Under the pieces are notes generated by a model, which saw nothing but the letters and a program-made list of their open reading frames with translations, was not told where the DNA came from and did not search any database. Positions 8,508-16,212 of a stretch of 25,813 nucleotides of DNA are shown piece after piece. The position numbers and the translations under genes are program-made. Source of the stretch: 66-474 sp036568625 (GTDB lineage: Bacteria; Pseudomonadota; Gammaproteobacteria; Xanthomonadales; Rhodanobacteraceae); assembly GCA_036568625.1 (NCBI GenBank), contig DATCSF010000159.1, positions 1-25,813 on the forward strand, read 5' to 3'. Position 1 is the stretch's first letter. The number at the start of each line of letters is the position of its first letter.

Positions 8508-9995
8508 ATGAAGCAAGCCAGGAACATACATGGCTGGGTCGCCGCTGCGCTCGTCGCCTTGCTCACCGCAGGGGCGCTGGCCGCGCTGCGCGTGCCGTTG
8601 CACCTGCCTTCCGCGCCGATGATGTCGCCGGCCATGCGTACCGGGCCGGCAGTGGAGTTGTGGCTGAGCACGCAGGATCGTCGGCTGCGCTTGGCCCGGC
8701 AGCCGGACATCCTGGCCAGCGTGTGGCCGGCGACGGGGGCACCCGACATCGTCGTCGACACCAGTCGGACGTTCCAGAGCATCGTGGGCTTCGGCGCGGC
8801 GCTGACGGATTCGTCGTCGTGGTTGATCCAGCACCGGCTCACGGGACGGCAACGCGACGCGTTGCTGCGCGAAATGTTCGGTCCACCGCCAGGTCTGGCG
8901 CTGAACATGACGCGCCTGACCATCGGCGCCTCGGACTTTTCGCTGCGGCACTACTCGCTGGACGACCGGCCCGCCGGCCAGACCGATCCGGGGCTGGAGC
9001 ACTTCAATCTTGCAGCCGGTCTCGAGGACGTGGTCCCGACCGTGCGCGAGACGATGGCGATCAACCCGCGACTGCACATCGTCGCTTCACCTTGGAGCGC
9101 GCCGGGATGGATGAAAACCACCGGCAGCCTGATCGCAGGCACGCTGTTGACGCAGTACGAATCCACCTTCGCCACGTATCTGGTCAAATACGTCGATGCC
9201 ATGCGCGACCACGGTATCCCGATCTGGGCACTCACCGTGCAGAACGAGCCCGCCTTCCAACCCGGAACCTACCCGGGGATGGAACTGACCCCCGCTGCAC
9301 GTGCGCGAATCATCGGACAGTACCTGGGCCCGGCTTTGGCCAACCACCAGCCACGCACCCGCATTCTCGGCTGGGATCACAACTGGGATGCACCGGAACA
9401 ACCGCTCAGCGTGCTCGCCGACCCTGCTGCCGAGCGTTATATCGACGGCGTCGCCTGGCATTGCTACGCGGGCGAACCGAGCGCGCAGAGCCGCGTGCAT
9501 CGTGCCTTTCCGCGCAAGGACGCCTATGTCACCGAATGCTCGGGCGGCGACTGGGAATCGGCGAAGAACGGCGAGCTTTTGTGGCTCGCGCGCGACCTGC
9601 TGCTGGGCAGCCTCAGGAACTGGGCACGCGGCGTGGTCTACTGGAACCTGGCGCTGGATGAAAACCATGGCCCGCATTCCGGCGGCTGCGGTGACTGCAA
9701 GGGTCTGGTCACGATCGACTCACGCAGCGGTGCCGTGAGCCGCAATGATGAATACTACGCGTTCGCCCATTTCAGCCGCTTCGTACTGCCCGGCGCAGTG
9801 CGGGTAGGGTCCACTGCGACCGGTCCCGATATCCGTAACGTGGCTTTTCGCAATATCGGAGAAGGCCGGGTCGTGTTGGTGGTGACCAACAGCGGGAAAG
9901 TCGCGCACGAGGTGAGTATTGGGCAAGGCAAGATGTACTTCAGGTACAAGATGCCGGCCGAGAGCGTGGCGACCTTTAGCTGGAATCCGCGATAG
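8508..9995 (+). CDS. Secreted GH30 glycosidase (glucosylceramidase / beta-1,6-glucanase type)
   Basis: This 495-residue clan-A enzyme carries an N-terminal export signal (VAAALVALLTAGALAAL). It then has the GH30 fold: SIVGFGAALTDSSSW near residue 90, LNMTRLTIGASDFS, and SPWSAPGWMKTTG. The acid/base Glu lies in TVQNEPAFQ and the nucleophile Glu in VTECSGGDW. The GGCGDCKGLVTID block and a C-terminal beta domain complete it. GH30 retaining enzymes include bacterial glucosylceramidases and endo-beta-1,6-glucanases, and sequence alone does not settle which. Beside a GH3 exo-glucanase and a TonB receptor, action on beta-1,6 linkages of branched beta-glucan is the more natural reading. The start at 8508 is supported by GGGGAGG at 8494-8500, seven bases upstream. 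Confidence 0.92.
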   Translation: MKQARNIHGWVAAALVALLTAGALAALRVPLHLPSAPMMSPAMRTGPAVELWLSTQDRRLRLARQPDILASVWPATGAPDIVVDTSRTFQSIVGFGAALTDSSSWLIQHRLTGRQRDALLREMFGPPPGLALNMTRLTIGASDFSLRHYSLDDRPAGQTDPGLEHFNLAAGLEDVVPTVRETMAINPRLHIVASPWSAPGWMKTTGSLIAGTLLTQYESTFATYLVKYVDAMRDHGIPIWALTVQNEPAFQPGTYPGMELTPAARARIIGQYLGPALANHQPRTRILGWDHNWDAPEQPLSVLADPAAERYIDGVAWHCYAGEPSAQSRVHRAFPRKDAYVTECSGGDWESAKNGELLWLARDLLLGSLRNWARGVVYWNLALDENHGPHSGGCGDCKGLVTIDSRSGAVSRNDEYYAFAHFSRFVLPGAVRVGSTATGPDIRNVAFRNIGEGRVVLVVTNSGKVAHEVSIGQGKMYFRYKMPAESVATFSWNPR

Positions 9996-10063
9996 TTCAC
10001 TCACTACCACAGGCGAACTTCGCCATGAACGCGTCCCCCGGCCGGAGGCAAGGCGCCAGTGGA

Positions 10064-10606
10064 CTAGTGTTTTGCGCGCGCTGTTACAACCAACCCCGGG
10101 ACTTCCCTGGCGCAGCGCTGATAGCCGAGATGAGATGCATACATCGACAGCATGCGCCCGACTGGCTGCGATGCGCCCACGAAGAGGGTCACCAGCATGG
10201 GCCGAAGCTGCTCCCATTCAACCAGCCCCTGTTCCGATGCCCCAATGCATTGCTCGACATGGAAGAGGAAGTTATCAAAGCACTCGCGAACGTATTGCTC
10301 GTTCTTCGTCTTTGGCAGATAGGCCGGTGTCAAGACAACGATCAGTTGGTGTTCTTCCAGCTCGAACGGTTCGAGTGATTGCTCGGATCGATAGGTACGG
10401 CGGGGCCAAGCGCCAATCATGTAGGCAGCGTCGAGGGCGCGGGGGTTGGCATCAAGCTGGTCAAGCATCTGCTTTGCAAGCTTGACTTTTTCCCAAAGAC
10501 GCTTCTCCTTGGATTCGGCAAAGTGCTTCCAGATTGCGAACGCCCCGCCCACAACGGCAACTGCCCAAGAGGCCGTCTGGATGAGGGTCGCAATATCTTT
10601 GAGCAC
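10064..10606 (-). CDS. Unrecognised single-pass membrane protein in lower-GC DNA
   Basis: I do not recognise this 180-residue protein. It starts with GTG at 10606, preceded by AAGGA six bases upstream; an earlier in-frame ATG at 10699 would add an Arg-rich, unlikely leader. Residues about 10-28 (TASWAVAVVGGAFAIWKHF) form one transmembrane helix, followed by a charged, probably coiled segment (ESKEKRLWEKVKLAKQ). The remaining 130 residues look like a soluble, mostly helical domain rich in Leu, Glu and aromatic residues. It is a lone gene, convergent with GH30 and co-oriented with the downstream-reading gdh gene. Composition is unlike its neighbours: 28 of 60 bases are G or C at 10261-10320, against 40 of 60 at 9601-9660. 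That suggests recent acquisition. Small membrane-anchored proteins of this build occur among cargo genes of islands, but no function can be assigned. Confidence 0.75.
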   Translation of the reverse strand: MLKDIATLIQTASWAVAVVGGAFAIWKHFAESKEKRLWEKVKLAKQMLDQLDANPRALDAAYMIGAWPRRTYRSEQSLEPFELEEHQLIVVLTPAYLPKTKNEQYVRECFDNFLFHVEQCIGASEQGLVEWEQLRPMLVTLFVGASQPVGRMLSMYASHLGYQRCAREVPGLVVTARAKH

Positions 10607-11025
10607 GCGACGTCCTTGGCGACGCCTACGGTAATTCTGGCCGGGCGGGCAGCGCCGATCGTCGCGCCAAGAGATCCTTGTGTCAATCCGCAAAACCACA
10701 CGCGCGATCAGTCGGTTGGGATGGGTCCCGGGTATCGAACGTGGACAACGGACGCGTGTTGTAGGCCGCGGCGAAGCGGTACAAGTAATCCCAGACGATC
10801 GGGCGGTAACGGGGTAACGGTCGGTTCTGAGGGGTTCACCGGCATGTGCGAACTTCCGCCCTGGCCGGTTCAGCTACCACTTGCCTGCCCAAAACGGCAT
10901 CGCGCCAACGCCTGGCCCCATCCGCCGGATGGACCCATGCCGCTTGGAAACCCGTTGGGCTTTGCGCATTCGCTCAGCCCAACCTGCCGCAGCGAAGACA
11001 GCCGCCTCGCAAACCGTCCTGCAGT
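10607..11025. other. 419-base stretch without a recognised gene between membrane protein and gdh
   Basis: No convincing gene is seen. A short minus-strand frame near 10700-10835 reads WDYLYRFAAAYNTRPLST and could be the remnant of a longer protein, but a stop codon lies about 17 codons upstream of WDY and I cannot name a family. A palindromic repeat (10954-10986) sits 40-70 bases beyond the gdh stop codon and is listed separately. Confidence 0.5.
10954..10986 (-). repeat. Palindromic repeat, GTTGGGCT family, downstream of gdh
   Basis: GTTGGGCT (10954-10961) and AGCCCAAC (10976-10983) form a perfect 8-bp stem, with GCG and CGC inside the loop able to pair. Read on the minus strand it begins GCAGGTTGGGCTGAGCG, almost identical to GTAGGTTGGGCTGAGCG at 25683-25699. 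The two sites are therefore copies of one interspersed family. It lies about 40 bases past the gdh stop and may mark the transcript's 3' end, although no T-tract follows. Confidence 0.7.
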
Positions 11026-14000
11026 TCAACCCGACTGCGCGATTTGCGCCAGGCGGCGCAACGCCACCGAAGCGATCGGGTAGTCGACGTCGACCCCGCG
11101 GATTTCGTCCAGCATGCCGCGGGTGAATTGCAGTTGTGGATTGTCGCGCTGCAGCCATGCTGACACGGCGCCATCGGCGCCTTGCCTGCCCTGCTCGGAA
11201 GCAAGGATCTGGCCGACCATCGCCTGCTGCTGCACCGCCAATTCGTCCCGCAGAGCACCGCGCGCCTGCGCGTGCCAGCGGCTTTCCACCGGCAGTTTCT
11301 CGATCTGGACGCGCAGCCATTCGATATCGAGCGCCTCGCCGAGATCGAAGAACACCCGCGCGACATGCTCGACCGGACGGCCGGATTCCAGCGAGGTCTC
11401 TATCACGTCCATCGCCATCTCAAGCGAAGGGATCGTCGCCAGCTTGTGGGCGAGTTCGTCGGGCAGCCCTATCCCCTGCCACTTCTCCAGGTCGACTCCC
11501 CACGACGCACGGCCGGTATCGGTCAGCGTGGCCGGCAGTGCCGCACGCAGCGCATCCATGCCGGGCTGGTAACGCTGCACCAGGTCGGTGATGCCAAGCA
11601 CCGTGCCCGGGCGGTTGAGCAGCCAGCGCGAAACGTGGCGCAACAGCGACCACACTTTCATCGACGCATCGATCTGCGCGGCCTCGCTGACCTTGCCGTC
11701 CAGCGCATCGATGCCCGACCACAGCTCGCGCGCATGCAGGATCTGGCGTGCCGCGTTGTAGGCCTTGACCACCGCCGCAGCGGTCTCGCCGGTGTCTTCC
11801 TGGCTGCGCAGCACGAAGGTCGCGCCCATGCGGTTGACGATGGAGTTGGTGACCGCGGTGGCGATGATCTCGCGTTTCAGGCGGTGCCGCTGCATGTGCG
11901 CCGCATATTTCTCGTGCAGCGGCTCGGGGAAGTAGCGCACCAGTTCGTGCGACAGGAACGGATCCTCCGGCACGTCGGAATCCAGCAGTTGCTGGTAAAG
12001 CACGATCTTGGAATACGACAGCAGCACCGCCAGTTCCGGCCGGGTCAGGCCCTGATGGTGCGTGCGGCGCTCGGCCAGTTCCGCATCGGACGGCAGCGAT
12101 TCGATCTGGCGATCCAGCTGGCCGCGCGATTCCAGCGTGCGGATGAAATGCGCCTTGGAACCAATGCGATTCACCGACATGTGTTCCATCAGGCCGATCG
12201 CGACGTTCTGGCGATAGTTGTCCCGCAGCACCAGCTTCTCGACTTCGTCGGTCATCGAATGCAGCAACCGGTTGCGCGCCTCGATGTCCATCTCGCCGCG
12301 CCGCACCGCATCGTTCAGCAGGATCTTGATGTTGACCTCGTGGTCGGAAGTATCGACGCCCGCCGAGTTATCGATGAAGTCGGTGTTGAGGATCACGCCT
12401 TTCTGCGCGGCCTCGATGCGGCCCTTCTGGGTGAAACCGAGATTGCCGCCCTCGCCCACGATCTTGCAGCGCAGGTCACCGCCGTTGATGCGCAGCGCAT
12501 TGTTGGCGCGGTCGCCGACGTCGGCGTTCGATTCCGACGCGGCCTTCACGTAGGTGCCGATGCCGCCGTTCCACAACAGGTCAACCGGCGTCTTCAAGAT
12601 CGCGCTGATCAGTTCGACCGGTGACAGCGACTGCACGTCATCGCCCATGCCGAGCGCCGAGCGCATTTCCGGCGTGATCGCGACGGTCTTGAGGCTGCGC
12701 GCGAACACCCCGCCACCCTTCGAGATCTTCGACTTGTCGTAGTCGTCCCACGACGAGCGCGGCAGTTTGAACAAGCGCTCGCGTTCGTCGAACGAACTTG
12801 CCGAATCCGGATTCGGATCGATGAAGATGTGGCGATGGTCGAACGCCGCAACCAGCCGGATGTGCCGCGACAGGAGCATGCCGTTGCCGAACACGTCGCC
12901 CGACATGTCGCCGATGCCGATACAGGTGAAGTCCTCGCTCTGACAGTCGTGGCCGAGCGCGCGGAAGTGGCGTTTCACCGATTCCCAGCCGCCCTTGGCG
13001 GTGATGCCCATGCCCTTGTGGTCGTAACCCGCCGAACCACCCGACGCGAATGCATCGCCCAGCCAGTAGCCGTGCGCGACGGATATGCCGTTGGCGATGT
13101 CGGAGAACTTGGCGGTGCCCTTGTCGGCCGCGACCACCAGGTACGGATCGTCGGCATCATGGCGCACGACGTCGGCCGGATGCAGCACCTTGTTGGCGGC
13201 CGTGTCGATGTTGTCGGTGATGTCGAGCAGGCCATTGATGAACATCTTGTAGCAGGCGATGCCCTCTTCCAGCAGCGCGTCGCGTTCGGCCGGCGGGCGC
13301 TTCACGAAGAATCCGCCCTTGGAGCCGACCGGCACGATCACGGTGTTTTTCACCATTTGCGCCTTGACGAGGCCCAGCACCTCGGTGCGGAAATCCTCGC
13401 GGCGGTCGGACCAGCGGATGCCGCCGCGCGCCACCGGACCGAAACGCAGGTGCACGCCCTCCACGCGTGGCGCGTACACCCAGATCTCGCGGTACGGCAC
13501 CGGCTTCGGGATGTCCGGCACCTGGTGCGAGTCGAACTTGTAGCTGATGTATTCGGCAGGCTCGCCGTCGTGCGACTGGAAATAGTTGGTGCGCAGCGTG
13601 GCACGGATCAGTCCCATGAAGCCGCGCAGGATGCGGTCGTCATCGAGGCTGGAGACGTTGGTCAGCAGCACCTTGATGGCGTTGATCAGGCCCTCGACCT
13701 GCGCGTCGCGCGGCTGGTCCAGCAGCGCGGCGACCTGCGCCACGAAATCCGGGCTCGCGTCGATCACGGCCTGGGGTGTCAGCGTGCCCAACTCGCGTTC
13801 CAGCGCCTCGCGGGCATGCTTGCGGCCGGCCGCATCGCCCGCCTCGCGCTTCGGATCGAACTTGGCCTCGAACAGCTCTACCAGAAGGCCCGCGATCATC
13901 GGATAGCGGATGAGTGTTTCTTCCATGTACGCCTGCGAGAACGGCGTGCCGACCTGCTGCTGGTACTTGCAATAGCCGCGCAGCATCGCGATCTGCCGCC

Positions 14001-15966
14001 AGCTCAAGCCGGCGCGCAGCACCAGCGCGTTGAAGTGATCGTTCTCCGCACGGCCGTCCCATGCGGCGTGGAACAGATCCTCGAAGCGCGCGTGCAGGTC
14101 TTCCAACTTGAACTGCAGCGGCGATGCCGGCCGCACCACGAAATCCTGCACGCAGGCCTTGCCGCCGCGCACGTCCAGCGCATGCACCTGCTCGGTGTCA
14201 ACCTTCATGCCGGCGTTTTCCAGCAGCGGCAGCGCGTCCGACAGCGGAATGTCGTTGCCGGCGCGAAACACCTTGAAGTGCAGCTCGCCGGGCGTGCGAT
14301 ACGAATCGTGCAGCGCCAGGCGCATGTCTTCGCCGGCGCCGGCCATCGCGGTGAGGATGCCCACATCCTCGGCCGCGCGCGCGGGCGTGGTGTCCTCGAT
14401 GTAACCGGCGGTGAATGCGCCGCCCCAGCGGTTCGCCAGTTGCGCGCCGCGCTCTTCGCCCAGCCCGCCGACCAGCGCGTCGCGCAATTCGTCGTGCCAG
14501 CTGCGCACGATCGGCGCCAGTTTGGCTTCCAGCTTCGCCAAGTCGATGTCCACGTGCTCGCCCGCGCGCGGACGCACGATCACGTGCATGCGCGCCATCG
14601 GCGAATCGCCGATCTGCACCGTCGCGTCGATGTGGGCGCCGTGCAGTTCCTCACGCAGCATCTGCTTCACCCGATCGCCCACCGCCGCGTCATAGTGATC
14701 GCGCGGAATGAACACGAGACACGAGAAGAACCGGCCGTAGGCATCACGGCGCACGAACAGCCGTGCCTGTCGGCGCTCGTTCAGATCGAAGATGCCGGTA
14801 GCCAGCGCGTACAGCTCGTCCGCCGATGCCTGCAGCAACTCGTCGCGCGGCAGGGTTTCCAGGATCGACCGGAACGCCTTGCCGGAATGCGATTGCGGGC
14901 GCAGGCCCGAACGCTTTTCGACCGATTCGAATTTCTGGCGCACCAGCGGCACGTCCTGCGCCCGACGCATGTACGAAGTAGAGGTGTACAGGCCCAGGAA
15001 ACGCGATTCGCCGGTCGGCTTGCCCTTGTCGTCGAAGCGCAGCACGCCGATGTAATCCATGTAGCCCGGGCGGTGCACGCGCGAACGCGCGTTGGTCTTG
15101 GTCAGGATGATCGCGTCCATCGAACCCGACTGCGGCAGGCGGCTGGCGGCGAGACTCTTGATGGAACGCGGCGCGGTCGCGAGATCCGGATCGCGCAGGA
15201 TGCCGAGGCCCGAACCTTCGCGCGCCTTCAGCAACTCGTCGCCATCATCGGCCACCACGTCGTATTCGCGATAGCCAAGGAACGTGAAGTGGTTGTCCGC
15301 GGCCCAGCGCAGGAAGGCCTGGCCCTCGGCGATTTCCCCCGCGTCCAGCGTCTTGGTGTCGGGCAGCGCATCCGCGATCGCCAACATCCGGTCGTGCATG
15401 GCCTGCCAATCGGTGACCGCAGCGCGCACGTCGCCCAGCGCCACCTGCGCCACTTCCCGAAGCTGATGCAGCGTCGCATCGTCGACCCGATCGATCTCGG
15501 CGTGCATCACCGATTCCGCGGCGCCACCACCATCGGTGGCCACCGCCTCGATATTGCCGCGCGCATCGCGTTTCACGTCCAGCACCGGATGCACGAGGCA
15601 ATGCAGGCGCAGACCGGCGCCCGCGATGACCATCTCCAGCGAATCGACCAGGAACGGCGCATCGTCGGCCACCACTTCGATCACCGAATGCGGACACATC
15701 CAACCGTTGTGCTCGCGATCGGGGTTGAACGCACGCACCTGGGTTTGCCCCGCCGGCCGGTTGCGCAACCACGCGAACAGGTCGGCCACCAGCGCCGACC
15801 ACGTGTCGGTGCCGCGCCGCGCCAGTTCCCCGGCGCCCAAGTCACTGCAGACGAGTTGCGCGAAAGCCTCGGCCAACTTGGCGTCGCGGGGGGCGGACTT
15901 GGTCCGGACTTCGGCTGCGATGGCGGCGGTTTCAGCGCTCCCGGTGGGGGCACGCAGTGCGTTCAT
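11026..15966 (-). CDS. gdhB: Large NAD-specific glutamate dehydrogenase (about 180 kDa class)
   Basis: This 1646-residue protein belongs to the very large NAD-dependent glutamate dehydrogenases, which oxidise glutamate to 2-oxoglutarate and ammonia during amino-acid catabolism. The N-terminal half contains regulatory ACT-like modules. The catalytic domain starts near residue 800 with VARGGIRWSDRREDFRTEV (about 843-861). It continues with KNTVIVPVGSKGGF (about 870-883), which holds substrate-binding lysines, and GIGDMSGDVFGNGMLLS (about 1015-1031) in the NAD-binding part. Length matches the Pseudomonas and Xanthomonas enzymes. I chose ATG at 15966 because the protein then begins with MNALRAPTG; an upstream ATG at 16026 would add 20 atypical residues. 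Neither has a clear Shine-Dalgarno. The gene is divergent from the diguanylate cyclase. Long antisense frames on the plus strand here are shadows caused by high GC. Confidence 0.96.
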   Translation of the reverse strand: MNALRAPTGSAETAAIAAEVRTKSAPRDAKLAEAFAQLVCSDLGAGELARRGTDTWSALVADLFAWLRNRPAGQTQVRAFNPDREHNGWMCPHSVIEVVADDAPFLVDSLEMVIAGAGLRLHCLVHPVLDVKRDARGNIEAVATDGGGAAESVMHAEIDRVDDATLHQLREVAQVALGDVRAAVTDWQAMHDRMLAIADALPDTKTLDAGEIAEGQAFLRWAADNHFTFLGYREYDVVADDGDELLKAREGSGLGILRDPDLATAPRSIKSLAASRLPQSGSMDAIILTKTNARSRVHRPGYMDYIGVLRFDDKGKPTGESRFLGLYTSTSYMRRAQDVPLVRQKFESVEKRSGLRPQSHSGKAFRSILETLPRDELLQASADELYALATGIFDLNERRQARLFVRRDAYGRFFSCLVFIPRDHYDAAVGDRVKQMLREELHGAHIDATVQIGDSPMARMHVIVRPRAGEHVDIDLAKLEAKLAPIVRSWHDELRDALVGGLGEERGAQLANRWGGAFTAGYIEDTTPARAAEDVGILTAMAGAGEDMRLALHDSYRTPGELHFKVFRAGNDIPLSDALPLLENAGMKVDTEQVHALDVRGGKACVQDFVVRPASPLQFKLEDLHARFEDLFHAAWDGRAENDHFNALVLRAGLSWRQIAMLRGYCKYQQQVGTPFSQAYMEETLIRYPMIAGLLVELFEAKFDPKREAGDAAGRKHAREALERELGTLTPQAVIDASPDFVAQVAALLDQPRDAQVEGLINAIKVLLTNVSSLDDDRILRGFMGLIRATLRTNYFQSHDGEPAEYISYKFDSHQVPDIPKPVPYREIWVYAPRVEGVHLRFGPVARGGIRWSDRREDFRTEVLGLVKAQMVKNTVIVPVGSKGGFFVKRPPAERDALLEEGIACYKMFINGLLDITDNIDTAANKVLHPADVVRHDADDPYLVVAADKGTAKFSDIANGISVAHGYWLGDAFASGGSAGYDHKGMGITAKGGWESVKRHFRALGHDCQSEDFTCIGIGDMSGDVFGNGMLLSRHIRLVAAFDHRHIFIDPNPDSASSFDERERLFKLPRSSWDDYDKSKISKGGGVFARSLKTVAITPEMRSALGMGDDVQSLSPVELISAILKTPVDLLWNGGIGTYVKAASESNADVGDRANNALRINGGDLRCKIVGEGGNLGFTQKGRIEAAQKGVILNTDFIDNSAGVDTSDHEVNIKILLNDAVRRGEMDIEARNRLLHSMTDEVEKLVLRDNYRQNVAIGLMEHMSVNRIGSKAHFIRTLESRGQLDRQIESLPSDAELAERRTHHQGLTRPELAVLLSYSKIVLYQQLLDSDVPEDPFLSHELVRYFPEPLHEKYAAHMQRHRLKREIIATAVTNSIVNRMGATFVLRSQEDTGETAAAVVKAYNAARQILHARELWSGIDALDGKVSEAAQIDASMKVWSLLRHVSRWLLNRPGTVLGITDLVQRYQPGMDALRAALPATLTDTGRASWGVDLEKWQGIGLPDELAHKLATIPSLEMAMDVIETSLESGRPVEHVARVFFDLGEALDIEWLRVQIEKLPVESRWHAQARGALRDELAVQQQAMVGQILASEQGRQGADGAVSAWLQRDNPQLQFTRGMLDEIRGVDVDYPIASVALRRLAQIAQSG

Positions 15967-16212
15967 GTCGGTCGTCGATGGAGGCAGAAAAGGAACGCAT
16001 AGGATACCGCCGCACGCCCTTTGCATTCCAGTTTTGGCGCGGGATTGAGCCGCATGCGAAGCATTTCACACAACCGCGGGCGCAGCCGCCGACGCGGGCG
16101 CGTATCATGCGACGGGGCGCAGCCGTCCACGTCCTGACGCAGGTGCCCCGCATGGGAGGCTCAAGTCACGCAAGAGGACTCATTCCAGAACCGGCTGCAC
16201 CGGAACACCGGG
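15967..16212. promoter_or_regulatory. Divergent intergenic region between gdh and the diguanylate cyclase
   Basis: Both flanking genes start here, so promoters for both directions are expected. A TATCAT at 16103-16108 could be a plus-strand -10 box, but no good -35 stands at the right distance. I see no riboswitch consensus. The strong ribosome-binding site at 16154-16159 is listed separately. Confidence 0.35.
16154..16159 (+). promoter_or_regulatory. Strong ribosome-binding site without a standard start codon after it
   Basis: GGGAGG lies 5 bases before GTC at 16165, which is in frame with the diguanylate cyclase. No ATG, GTG or TTG follows in that frame until TTG at 16213. An ATG at 16152 is out of frame. 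The real start may be near 16165, with GTC acting as a rare start or standing for a miscalled GTG. Confidence 0.4.

Noticed and set aside
6245..8923. Long minus-strand open frame opposite the GH3 gene
   Set aside because: Antisense shadow of a well-supported gene, with no recognisable domain; it runs on into the GH30 gene.
12829..16002. Long plus-strand open frame opposite gdh (over 1000 codons)
   Set aside because: It is antisense to a clear glutamate dehydrogenase, has low-complexity Arg/His/Gln-rich sequence and no domain; such shadow frames are expected at this GC content.
15967..16026. Upstream ATG at 16026 as the gdh start
   Set aside because: The added 20 residues are Cys/Pro-rich and atypical, and no ribosome-binding site precedes that codon; ATG at 15966 fits the family better.
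16081..16212. Possible c-di-GMP (GEMM) riboswitch before the diguanylate cyclase
   Set aside because: GC-rich hairpins and GGGAGGC are present, but the ordered GEMM consensus blocks are not.
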